NCBI GenBank assembly: GCA_947647735.1
Contig: CANSLJ010000005.1
Location: 62,001 to 126,000 of the forward strand
Direction of reading: 5' to 3'
Length of the DNA: 64,000 bases
DNA from: an uncultured bacterium
Lineage (GTDB): Bacteria; Bacillota; Clostridia; Lachnospirales; Lachnospiraceae
Shown: positions 32,859 to 40,500 of the stretch, in pieces
Position numbering within the stretch: the first letter of the stretch is position 1
How the letters are laid out: the number at the start of each line of letters is the position of its first letter
Position numbers and translations under genes: made by a program
The notes under the pieces: generated by a model
Seen by the model: only the letters and a program-made list of their open reading frames with translations
Told to the model about the DNA's origin: nothing
The model's database searches: none

Positions 32859-33320
32859 ATGAAAAAATACGAACAATATGGACAACGAAAAAATGAGGAC
32901 TGGGAATGGTTTCCTTGGCTCCCTTGGTGGCCTCCTGAAACCCGTCCGCCATTCAAAATACGAACCAAGCCAGAAGATATTGCTCCATTCTTTTTTGTAG
33001 ATCACCACCCTTATGCCCTATCGCTTTTGCTGAAAATCAGTGACGGTTTTAAGGCGGATACGTTCCATAAGATGGGGCTTGAAGGAAGCAGTAAAGACTG
33101 GGAAACACTTGTACTGGGATTTATTAAAGAGTGGGAAGAGAACAACAGTGGCGTAGATATGTTTCATTTCGATTCGGATGAAGATGTTTTTTGCGTATAT
33201 TCTCAGTACATAGATGACATCAGTTTGTTTTCCAGATTGCTCAGAGCCGCCTGTAACGATGAAAAGAGGATGCGTGATTATTTTAGCCGTGGTTCACAAA
33301 AAATAAATGAGCAGAATTGA
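32859..33320 (+). CDS. Imm51-like immunity protein, orphan
   Basis: 153-aa protein. After a proline/tryptophan-rich start (WFPWLPWWPPETRPP) it shows PFFFVDHHPYALSLLLKI, LEGSSKDWETLVLGFIKEW, FDSDEDVFCVYSQ and a final helix LLRAACNDEKRMRDYFSRG. This order resembles the Imm51 family (F-F-x-V ... G-x-x-x-D-W ... F-D-x-x-x-x-x-F-C-x-Y-S), immunity proteins against polymorphic toxins. No toxin gene is seen next to it. GAGAG precedes the ATG. AT-rich relative to the core genes, so probably transferred. Confidence 0.6.
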   Translation: MKKYEQYGQRKNEDWEWFPWLPWWPPETRPPFKIRTKPEDIAPFFFVDHHPYALSLLLKISDGFKADTFHKMGLEGSSKDWETLVLGFIKEWEENNSGVDMFHFDSDEDVFCVYSQYIDDISLFSRLLRAACNDEKRMRDYFSRGSQKINEQN

Positions 33321-33635
33321 CAACTGTATTTGCGAAGTGAAACATCATAAACAATTTCAGTTTGCAGAATAAACCTGCAAATCATCTTAGCGGCAAGAAT
33401 TTATAAACCTGCACGAATCTTAACCTTAGAGACATCGGGAACACGAAAGTAAATTGGGAGATAAACAACAGGAAAAACATAAATATGGTATTTTACAAAT
33501 AGTCGGTTCCGTGGCTCTTGTAACAGGAGTTGTTGGTTTTAATATATTTAGAAAACGTATAATGGGAACAAGTAAGAACCTTATTACAAAAGAATAGCTA
33601 TTATTTAGAGATACTAAAATTTATGGAGAGAAATC
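33321..33635. other. AT-rich gap with a possible small membrane ORF
   Basis: Mostly featureless. A frame from a TTG at 33454 to a stop at 33597 encodes 47 residues with one hydrophobic stretch (ILQIVGSVALVTGVVGFNIF) and a basic end (RKRIMGTSKN). No ribosome binding site or ATG supports it, so it may be a real small membrane protein or a decayed gene. Confidence 0.3.
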
Positions 33636-34271
33636 ATGGCTTTTGGATATTTTATGAATATGGAAAAATTATCACTTACAATAGCGGAAAAGCACATATC
33701 ATACATGACAGAAAACAATTATGAAGATGATTGTTTTTTAAATATAGAGAAATTGATTAATAATATTGAAAGTGGATTTGTAGTAATAACTCAGTTGAGT
33801 TGCTATTTTGAAAGTTTTTTAAATACTATTATTAATGCATGTATGAATTACAATGGAGAAGTATTGTTAAAATGTAGTGTGGAAGAAAAAATTGATTTTA
33901 TATTTATGTATTATCAAAAAGATTGGCAGATTGTTAAAGGGCAAAATCCTTGGGCAATATATAAGAAAGCAACAAGAGTAAGAAATGAGATGATTCATTT
34001 TAAGAAAACATATATTGGTGATGGATCAGGTATACCTAATTTTCAACTTGGAGGGCAGTGGGTGGCTGAATTTTTTACCAAACAAAGTATGATGTTAATA
34101 AGAGATGGATATGTAAATTTAGCTGAGTTAATAGCAAATAATCTTGGACTTAATATATTTAAAAATATTGATATTTTTGAATGTGATGGAAGAGATGGAT
34201 TGGTTAATTATATATATGATGAAATGAATATTAATATTGATGAGTCAAGATATGAAGAAATATCGGATTAA
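33636..34271 (+). CDS. HEPN-like protein of unknown family
   Basis: 211-aa helical protein, very AT-rich. An R-x4-H motif, Arg116 to His121 (RVRNEMIHFKK), lies at the start of a helix following a long helical bundle (IESGFVVITQLSCYFESFLNTII), which is the layout of HEPN ribonucleases and MAE_28990/RiboL-PSP-type families. The tyrosine found two residues later in HepT is absent. GGAGAG precedes the ATG. No nucleotidyltransferase partner adjoins it. Candidate toxin or defence nuclease; family assignment is inference. Confidence 0.5.
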   Translation: MAFGYFMNMEKLSLTIAEKHISYMTENNYEDDCFLNIEKLINNIESGFVVITQLSCYFESFLNTIINACMNYNGEVLLKCSVEEKIDFIFMYYQKDWQIVKGQNPWAIYKKATRVRNEMIHFKKTYIGDGSGIPNFQLGGQWVAEFFTKQSMMLIRDGYVNLAELIANNLGLNIFKNIDIFECDGRDGLVNYIYDEMNINIDESRYEEISD

Positions 34272-34390
34272 TTGGATAGACTTCAGTTTTTTAACTTATA
34301 AACTCATGTTTGTAGAATAGTTATTTCAGTTTTAATCTAAATTTGTAAAAGTTATGTTATAGTAGTTATTATTATATAGTGATTTTTGTT

Positions 34391-34436
34391 TTGAGAAATA
34401 TAAACAGATATTATGATTAGCGATAAGAAAGGCAGG
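34391..34436 (+). promoter_or_regulatory. promoter and leader of the VapBC operon
   Basis: TATGAT (-10, 34412-34417) with TTGAGA (34391-34396) 15 bases upstream as a poor -35. 34407-34436 is 25/30 identical to the leader of the MntA/HepT operon at 31710-31739. Confidence 0.5.
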
Positions 34437-34449
34437 TGAAAATATATCT

Positions 34450-34656
34450 ATGATCGGTTATTATGATGGAACGGCAGTTCGTGTGAATGAGCCTTTACAA
34501 ATGAATCAGAAGGTTATTGTTATTCCGATAGAAAATGAAATTGATTTAGAGGGGTCAGCCGCAGGAGGGCTTCATAAATATGCGAATCCGTCTTTAATTG
34601 AACAGGAGAAAGATGCATGGCGGAAGGCGGTGATTAAAAAGCATGCAGAAGAATGA
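34450..34656 (+). CDS. VapB-like antitoxin
   Basis: 68-aa small protein. The first 30 residues (MIGYYDGTAVRVNEPLQMNQKVIVIPIENE) look like an AbrB/DUF104-type swapped-hairpin strand set (G-x-x-V ... P-L-x-x-x-Q-x-V-x-V-x-x), and the tail is helical. It overlaps the PIN gene by 14 bases. AGGTG lies upstream of the ATG. Identified as antitoxin mainly through its PIN partner. Confidence 0.75.
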   Translation: MIGYYDGTAVRVNEPLQMNQKVIVIPIENEIDLEGSAAGGLHKYANPSLIEQEKDAWRKAVIKKHAEE

Positions 34657-35032
34657 TTGTATATTAGATGCCAATGCAGTACTGAGGTATTTGCTAAGAG
34701 ACAATGAAGAACAATTTCAACAGATAAATTTTATCATCCAAAGTAAACGTTGTTATATAACATTGGAGATTTTGGCAGAGGTCTGTTATGTTTTGGATGG
34801 AGTTTATCAGGTTACGAGAGAAGATATTATTCGTATTTTTCGAAAATTGAATAATGATGTAGTTATTTATAATGCAGATGTATTGCTTCGTGGATTGGAT
34901 ATTTTTAATAAGACGCCTAAACTTGACTTTATAGATTGTCTTTTATATGGCTATAAATTGGAGAAAGGCATTGATATTGTGACTTTTGATCAAAAGTTAC
35001 GCAAGCGACTAGAAGACATATCTTTGCAATGA
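34643..35032 (+). CDS. PIN-domain toxin (VapC-like)
   Basis: 129-aa PIN ribonuclease. The acidic metal-binding residues are visible: Asp9 (ILDANAVLRYLLRD), Glu in LEILAEVCYVL (about 42-46), Asp95/Asp98 (LDFIDCLLYGY) and Asp116 (IVTFDQKLRK). VapC-type toxins cut tRNA or rRNA. It starts inside the antitoxin gene. Intact and full length. Confidence 0.9.
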   Translation: MQKNDCILDANAVLRYLLRDNEEQFQQINFIIQSKRCYITLEILAEVCYVLDGVYQVTREDIIRIFRKLNNDVVIYNADVLLRGLDIFNKTPKLDFIDCLLYGYKLEKGIDIVTFDQKLRKRLEDISLQ

Positions 35033-35870
35033 GAAATGCTGAAAGAAATTATTATGGTAAAAAAAGAAAAGATAAAAAATATTAGGCAGAAGTAAGTCTT
35101 GTAATCATTCTTATAGTACAAAAGAATGATGCCGAGATGGATACATAGCAGTTCGTTAAATACCGCACAGGCAGCTATTCAGAATTGATGCCATAGGAAT
35201 TTGAGTACAATTTGGCAAAAGTATAGAGAAATGGCTTGAAATCAAGGGATTTCTGGCATGGAGGGGTTCACCGGGGTGGCTGGTGGGCTCCTCTTTTTTG
35301 GGTTTGGGGATAGGGCTGTGAATATGGCGATTGGGAAATTGCGGATACTTTTTGGAGAAACCTCGGACTTTTGCCCAAAAGTATAGTTTTGCCAAATTTT
35401 ATAGGGTTTTGCTAAAAGGTTTGCGAAATTTGTAGTTTATGGTATTTTATATATGAAGACATTAAAGAACTATTATTTCATTCAAAATTTCTATATATTC
35501 GATGGGATGTATGCTGTATATAGACAAGATTGAAATCAATAAGTCAGAAAGTTCTGAACTTACTTCCCTTTCAGAATGGAAGTATTAGGATGAACATTTG
35601 GAAATAATCGTTCTGAAACTGGAATGTAATACGCTATTTTTGGGTGAATGCTGGATTAAGGACAAAATTTTGAGCAAAAGGCGATAATACAGAAAAGTGC
35701 AAGTCTATGATGGGTGTTATGGAAAAAGCAAGATACAGCAATGTAGGTTGCTATAAAGGTAAAGATTTCTCGTATTGAAGGCGAAGACCGTCTTGGCATA
35801 GAGAGTGTCAGTTTCTTGATAAAAAGCAGCAAAAGGTTGTATAATTATATCGAATAAAATATAGGAGTGT
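35033..35870. other. gene-free region with inverted TTTTGGCAAAA-type modules
   Basis: No supported gene. A perfect 12-bp inverted repeat, AATTTGGCAAAA (35209-35220) and TTTTGCCAAATT (35387-35398), bounds a 190-bp block. The motif CTTTTGCCCAAAAGTATA (35368-35385) recurs at 38341-38358 with one change, and 35403-35422 recurs inverted at 38377-38396 with two changes. The rest shows only short frames with many stops. Confidence 0.55.
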
Positions 35871-35876
35871 TTGTCA

Positions 35877-37928
35877 ATGATTGAGCGATTGATAGCGGAA
35901 GCAACAGATTGTGATTTTAAAGTTTTACTTGAGATAAAGAAGCCAAAAAGTTGGTTGAAAAGCGTAAGTGCTTTTGCTAATGGAATAGGGGGTGTTTTGT
36001 TTTTTGGTGTTGGGAATGATAAAGAAATAGTTGGTTTAGAGGATATTCAAGCAGATGCTGAAAATATTAGCCGTTTGATTAGAGAACGGATTACTCCTTT
36101 GCCACAGTTTGTGCTTACCCCAGCGGAGGAGCAAGGGAAAAATTTATTGATATTATCTGTTATTGCCGGACGATCAACACCATATTACTATAAAGCGGAT
36201 GGTATTATGGAGGCTTATATTCGTAATGGGAACGAAACGGTGGCAGCTCCAGATTATGTGGTCAATGAATTAATCCTAAAGGGAACGAATAGGTCTTTTG
36301 ATGCATTAATCTCAGATAATCAAAAGACTGAATATAGTTTCACTTTATTGGAAGCGACTTATCGGGAGAGGACGGGATATTCGCTTTCAGTATCAGATTA
36401 TGTATCTTTTGGACTTGCTAATAGAGAAGGGAATCTAACAAATGCTGGTAGGCTTTTTGCTGATCAGAATATTGTATTTAATTCTAGGATTTTTTGCACT
36501 CGCTGGAATGGACTTGAAAAGGGTTCTGTTTTTGATGACGCGCTGGATAATAAAGAATATGAGGGAAATCTAATTCACCTGTTTCAGAGTGGGTGTGATT
36601 TTGTATATAATAATTCCAAAATTAGGTTTTCAAAAGGAGCTCATTTCCGTGTGGATAAGCCGGATTATGCGGAACGTGCTGTGACTGAGGCAATTGTAAA
36701 CGCATTAATTCATCGGGATTATTATCTGCAAGGAAGTGAGATCCATATTGATATGTATGATGATAGAATAGAAATTCAATCGCCAGGCGGAATGTATCAG
36801 GGAAGAATAATACAGGAGTGTGATGTTGAATCAATCAGTTCTGTGCGACGCAATCCTATTATTGCTGATCTTTTTCATCGTATGAAATATATGGAACGTC
36901 GTGGAAGTGGCCTGAAAAAGATTATAAGTGAAACTGAAAAACTGCCGGGATATAAAAAAGAATGGAAACCTGAATTTTATTCTACATTAACTGATTTTCG
37001 TGTTGTCATTAAAAATATGAATTATTGTGAGCAAAAAGTGTATGAGTTAAAAAAGGGATACATGAATCCTATTCTAAAACATGAATCATTTAGGTTCTCA
37101 TTATTTGGTAAGCCACCAGTTATTCCGACTGATATGGCATTAGTCCTTTATTCACATAGTTCACGTGAATATTGCAATGTATATTTGCCAGAAGATAAAG
37201 TATTGTCATCAACTATAAGAAAATGGCATCTTGATCGTCTTGTGTATATAACTTTAAAAAAATTTGAGTTTCAGCATTGTTTTCGATTTCATTTTATTGA
37301 TGGAATGAATCAATGGGTCGATATTACTTATAACTTTATTGTTTCAGTAAAGCCAGACAGAGATACGATAAAAACTATTATAAAAAATAATGTCACTGAT
37401 ATTTCAGAGTCAATATTGGAATTTCTTAATGAGTTTACGTTAGATAAGTCTTACAAAGTTTTGGAGTTATCATTTCTTGAAAGAGATGCTTTACAAAAAA
37501 TGCGAGAGTTACTTCTACAGTTGACATATTTAAAAATACAAGTGAGCCAAGTTGCCTCATCTGTTGATGATGTGTCGAAAAAACAACTTGACAATAATGT
37601 AGTAGATAAAAAGCGTCTAATGGATACAGAGTTTCGTAGAAAAGAGATGGAAGTACTAAAAGAAAAGGTTGAGGTAGAAAAACAATTGGCTGAGATTGGT
37701 CACCAAGCTAAAATGAAAGATATTGAACTTGTAAAACAAAAAATATCACTTGTTAAAGGACTGGTTGAAGAGAGCATTTTAGACGATGTGATGGCCGGAC
37801 AGATAGTACGGCAATTGTTGCTGGGAGAAAGCCAGGTTCAAAATTCCTCAACTTCATCATTTTCAAGTGTTGGCATAGATGAAGCAAATATAATCAATAT
37901 AAGTGAGGATGGAAAAGATGATATCTGA
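35877..37928 (+). CDS. AlbA (Schlafen-like) - ATPase - SPFH-like coiled-coil fusion protein
   Basis: 683-aa protein. Residues about 10-125 form an AlbA_2/Schlafen-type domain (FKVLLEIKKPKSWLKSVSAFANGIGGVLFFGV, GLEDIQADAENISRLIRERITP). About 250-370 is the GHKL-like ATPase part usual in such regulators (AVTEAIVNALIHRDYYLQG, IEIQSPGG, RRGSGLKKI). The rest is unusual. About 400-560 shows strands like VDITYNFIVSV and helices that resemble an SPFH/band-7 domain, followed by a coiled coil (about 575-640: RRKEMEVLKEKVEVEKQLAE). No membrane helix. ATG at 35877 with AGGAG at 35862-35866; a TTG at 35871 also opens the frame. A 10-bp stem follows the stop. AT-rich; probably transferred. Confidence 0.65.
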   Translation: MIERLIAEATDCDFKVLLEIKKPKSWLKSVSAFANGIGGVLFFGVGNDKEIVGLEDIQADAENISRLIRERITPLPQFVLTPAEEQGKNLLILSVIAGRSTPYYYKADGIMEAYIRNGNETVAAPDYVVNELILKGTNRSFDALISDNQKTEYSFTLLEATYRERTGYSLSVSDYVSFGLANREGNLTNAGRLFADQNIVFNSRIFCTRWNGLEKGSVFDDALDNKEYEGNLIHLFQSGCDFVYNNSKIRFSKGAHFRVDKPDYAERAVTEAIVNALIHRDYYLQGSEIHIDMYDDRIEIQSPGGMYQGRIIQECDVESISSVRRNPIIADLFHRMKYMERRGSGLKKIISETEKLPGYKKEWKPEFYSTLTDFRVVIKNMNYCEQKVYELKKGYMNPILKHESFRFSLFGKPPVIPTDMALVLYSHSSREYCNVYLPEDKVLSSTIRKWHLDRLVYITLKKFEFQHCFRFHFIDGMNQWVDITYNFIVSVKPDRDTIKTIIKNNVTDISESILEFLNEFTLDKSYKVLELSFLERDALQKMRELLLQLTYLKIQVSQVASSVDDVSKKQLDNNVVDKKRLMDTEFRRKEMEVLKEKVEVEKQLAEIGHQAKMKDIELVKQKISLVKGLVEESILDDVMAGQIVRQLLLGESQVQNSSTSSFSSVGIDEANIINISEDGKDDI

Positions 37929-37960
37929 ATATGGGGATAAATAAAGGATACCCCATATTC
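37927..37960 (+). terminator. hairpin at the end of the AlbA/SPFH-like gene
   Basis: GAATATGGGG (37927-37936) pairs perfectly with CCCCATATTC (37951-37960), starting within the stop codon. No T run follows, so it is a weak terminator candidate. Confidence 0.5.
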
Positions 37961-38429
37961 TTGTGGTTGGAAGTTGAATTGTGTCTGAGAATAAGATTTT
38001 AAAATAGAGGAAGATGGAATAGTCAATATATTGCAATTTATATAATTTGAAGGGATAAACTATGCGATTCAAACAGTTAAATTCAGCGTTATCACACAGA
38101 TAAGGGCGCATAAAAACCTTTGGGTGATAAAAATTTGTCTGCAAATGCTGTTGAAATCTGGGCGATATTGTCGAATCTTGTCATGGTGTCTTAGTTTCCG
38201 GTGGATAAAGTTGCGGAAACCTCAAAAAGCCCGTAAATACGGCATTCTTGGCAGTACATAGGTCTGAAAGTTACATTATTTTCTTGTGTTTTAAGGGGCA
38301 TTTTTGCATTCGGGAGTGGGTGAACTTCTGTTCTGGGGTTCTTTTGCCAAAAAGTATAAACGATTTGGCGAAAGTGAAACCTTTTGGCAAAACCCCACTA
38401 TTTCAACTCGAAGATGATAAAAAGCGCAT
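37961..38429. other. gene-free region upstream of the broken IS element
   Basis: Contains the second set of TTTTGGCAAAA-type modules (38341-38396). No other gene or signal recognised; a frame at 38248-38538 runs into the IS sequence and is not supported. Confidence 0.5.
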
Positions 38430-39615
38430 GGGACTATCCCAAAGTTTGTGTAAACCTCCAAACTGGTGTAAGATAAGATTACTCAGTTTGGAGGTTTTAT
38501 TGTATGTCATTGCCATCTTCGATGGCAAGAAAAAATGAAAGCCCACAAAAAGCGGCAATGAGGGAAATGATGCGTGATTATCTAAAAAGCAATGATGTCA
38601 GCATCAAAAGCGGAACCGATGTAAATTCCATAATGCGTGACATGATGTCCGTCCTTCTGGAAGGGGCATTGGATGAGGAGCTGGATGAGGAACTCGGCTA
38701 CTCGAAGTATGATTATTGGAATAAGAACACGGACAACAGCCGCAACGGGCATTCCCAAAAGACCATGCACACCAGTTATGGGGACATGGATATGGCCATC
38801 CCCCGTGACCGCAACGGCGAATACGAGCCGCAGCTCATCAAGAAATATCAGAACACCGTGACACAGGACATGGAGGAGAAAATACTGTCCATGTATGCAA
38901 AGGGCATGACCACGGGCGATATTAAGTCTCATATGAAAGAGCTTTATGACATGGACATCTCTGACAGTACCATCAGCCGGATCACAGACAAGATACTTCC
39001 CATCGTCAGGGAATGGCAGGAGCGTCCATTGGAGGAGGTCATGCCGTGGTGTTCATGGATGCCGTTCACTACCATGTGCGCAGCGAGGGGCGCATTGTAA
39101 AGCGCACTGTTTACATAGCGTTAGGCATTGACATGAATGGGAAGAAGGATGTCCTCGGGATGTATGTCGGGGAGAGCGAAAGCGCCAAGTTCTGGCTGTC
39201 CATCATGAATGGGCTCAAGAACTGCGGCGTGGAGGACATCCTGATTGCCTGCGTGGATGGACTTTCCGGTTTTCCACAGGCAATTGAAGCGGTCTATCCG
39301 CAGACGGAAATCCAGCAGTGCATCATCCACCAGATCAGGAACTCCACGAAGTTCGTTTCCTACAAGGACATCAAAAAACTGATGGCAGATTTAAAGCGTG
39401 TATACGCTGCGCCAACCGAAGAAACCGCATTAAACGAACTGGAGCTGTTCAAAGACAAATGGGACGCCAAATACCCCAAGATCTATAAAACCTGGCATGA
39501 CAACTGGGCGACCCTTTCCACCTATTTCAAATATCCGGAAGCGGAGCCAATGTCCTCTGTATCTGTTGGAAACGAGCATAATTACCAGTCTAACCGCAGT
39601 TATATATTAAGCTGA
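38430..39615 (+). mobile_element. remnant of an IS256-family insertion sequence
   Basis: A left-end-like sequence, GGGACTATCCCAAAGTTTGT (38430-38449) continuing GTAAAC, matches the style of IS256-family ends of Clostridia. The transposase that follows is frameshifted and lacks its C-terminus. No matching right end was found down to 40080, so the copy is incomplete. Confidence 0.75.
38504..39615 (+). pseudogene. IS256-family transposase, frameshifted and 3' truncated
   Basis: Two overlapping frames make up one transposase. The first (to 39100) holds the N-terminal half (MREMMRDYLK, LGYSKYDYWNKNTDNSRNGH, PRDRNGEYEPQLIKKYQ, MYAKGMTTGDIKSHM). The second continues with VVFMDAVHYHVRSEGRIV (first catalytic Asp) and ACVDGLSGFPQAIEAVYP (second Asp). 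Restoring one base near 39048, between ATGCCG and TGGTG, joins them. After STYFKYPE at about 39540 the family continues with the catalytic Glu region, but here the frame ends in unrelated AEPMSSVSVGNEHNYQSN. The enzyme should be inactive. Confidence 0.88.
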
Positions 39616-40083
39616 ATAAAAAGTTATATCATTCGCCTTTTACGCTCATCATCGCCCGCATGTAATAGGATGGTATGCCTGATAGTTGAGGAATGTTCCA
39701 AAATACGTTCCATTATCCGCCCTGACAGAAAATTTGGCAGATACCGGAAACATACACGACGAAGATATTACAACCATATGAAAAGCTGTATTAAAAAACT
39801 ATACCTCCAGGAATTCCGGACTGTTTAAAAGTTAGCAGTTCTGTTTGTGATACAATTATTTATAAAGATGAACGTAATTTTCTGTTTACTATTCAACCTT
39901 TTTGAAAGCAGTTATCCTTAAGTTGACAACATTGTCAGCTAAACCGGTGGTCATGATTATTTCTTCTGCGGAGAAAATGAAGTCTGTCTGATCTTGAGGA
40001 CTTTCAGAATCCGATAGATTTTATATGGAAGTTATGATAAAATATCGTCAGATTTTACAGCTTTCACACAGGAGAGACAAAAG
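39616..40083. other. gene-free region after the IS remnant
   Basis: AT-rich, with stops in all frames. No repeat, RNA or promoter could be identified with confidence. It marks the right border of the accessory island. Confidence 0.5.
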
Positions 40084-40500
40084 ATGAAAATAATACTTGC
40101 ATTGGACGACGATAACGGCATGATGTTCAATAAAAGACGTCAGAGCCAGGATATCGAGGTGAGAAAAAAAATAGCGGAGATCACCGCCGGGAAGAGACTG
40201 TGGATGAACGGTTATTCCGGCAGGCAGTTTCGGGATATGGAGATGGATCTTTGCATAGAGGAGGATTTTCTTGGCAGGGCAGAGCAGGGGGATTACTGTT
40301 TTGTGGAGGACAGGGGTATTCTGGAGGCAGTAGAAAAGATTGAGGAACTGATCATCTTTCGATGGAACAGGAGATATCCGAGCGATCTTCATCTGGACTT
40401 TCTTCCGCGGGAGAAGGGATTTGTCTGTACCGGTATGGAAGAGTTTCCGGGGCATTCTCACGATAAGATCACAATGGAAGTATGGAGGAGAGAAAAATGA
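40084..40500 (+). CDS. conserved Lachnospiraceae protein of unknown function
   Basis: 138-aa cytoplasmic protein: MKIILALDDDNGMMFNKRRQSQD at the start, then ITAGKRLWMNGYSGRQF, LCIEEDFLGRA, GDYCFVEDRG and ELIIFRWNRRYPSDLHLDF. I recall similar proteins carrying a ribonuclease Z label in annotations, but the H-x-H-x-D-H metal motif of RNase Z is absent and the size is wrong. It overlaps the secreted nuclease gene by an ATGA and should be co-translated. Possible role as a partner or inhibitor of that nuclease is a guess. Confidence 0.65.
   Translation: MKIILALDDDNGMMFNKRRQSQDIEVRKKIAEITAGKRLWMNGYSGRQFRDMEMDLCIEEDFLGRAEQGDYCFVEDRGILEAVEKIEELIIFRWNRRYPSDLHLDFLPREKGFVCTGMEEFPGHSHDKITMEVWRREK

Noticed and set aside
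35156-35395. 79-codon open frame on the minus strand
   Set aside because: Low-complexity Pro/Ser/His composition, no ribosome binding site, and it lies within the inverted-repeat block.
39013-39100. Programmed frameshift in the IS256-like transposase
   Set aside because: IS256 transposases are normally single-frame, no slippery site or stimulating stem is present, and the 3' end is lost as well, so it is a plain mutation.
40084-40500. Ribonuclease Z
   Set aside because: The metallo-beta-lactamase H-x-H-x-D-H motif is missing and the protein is less than half the required length.
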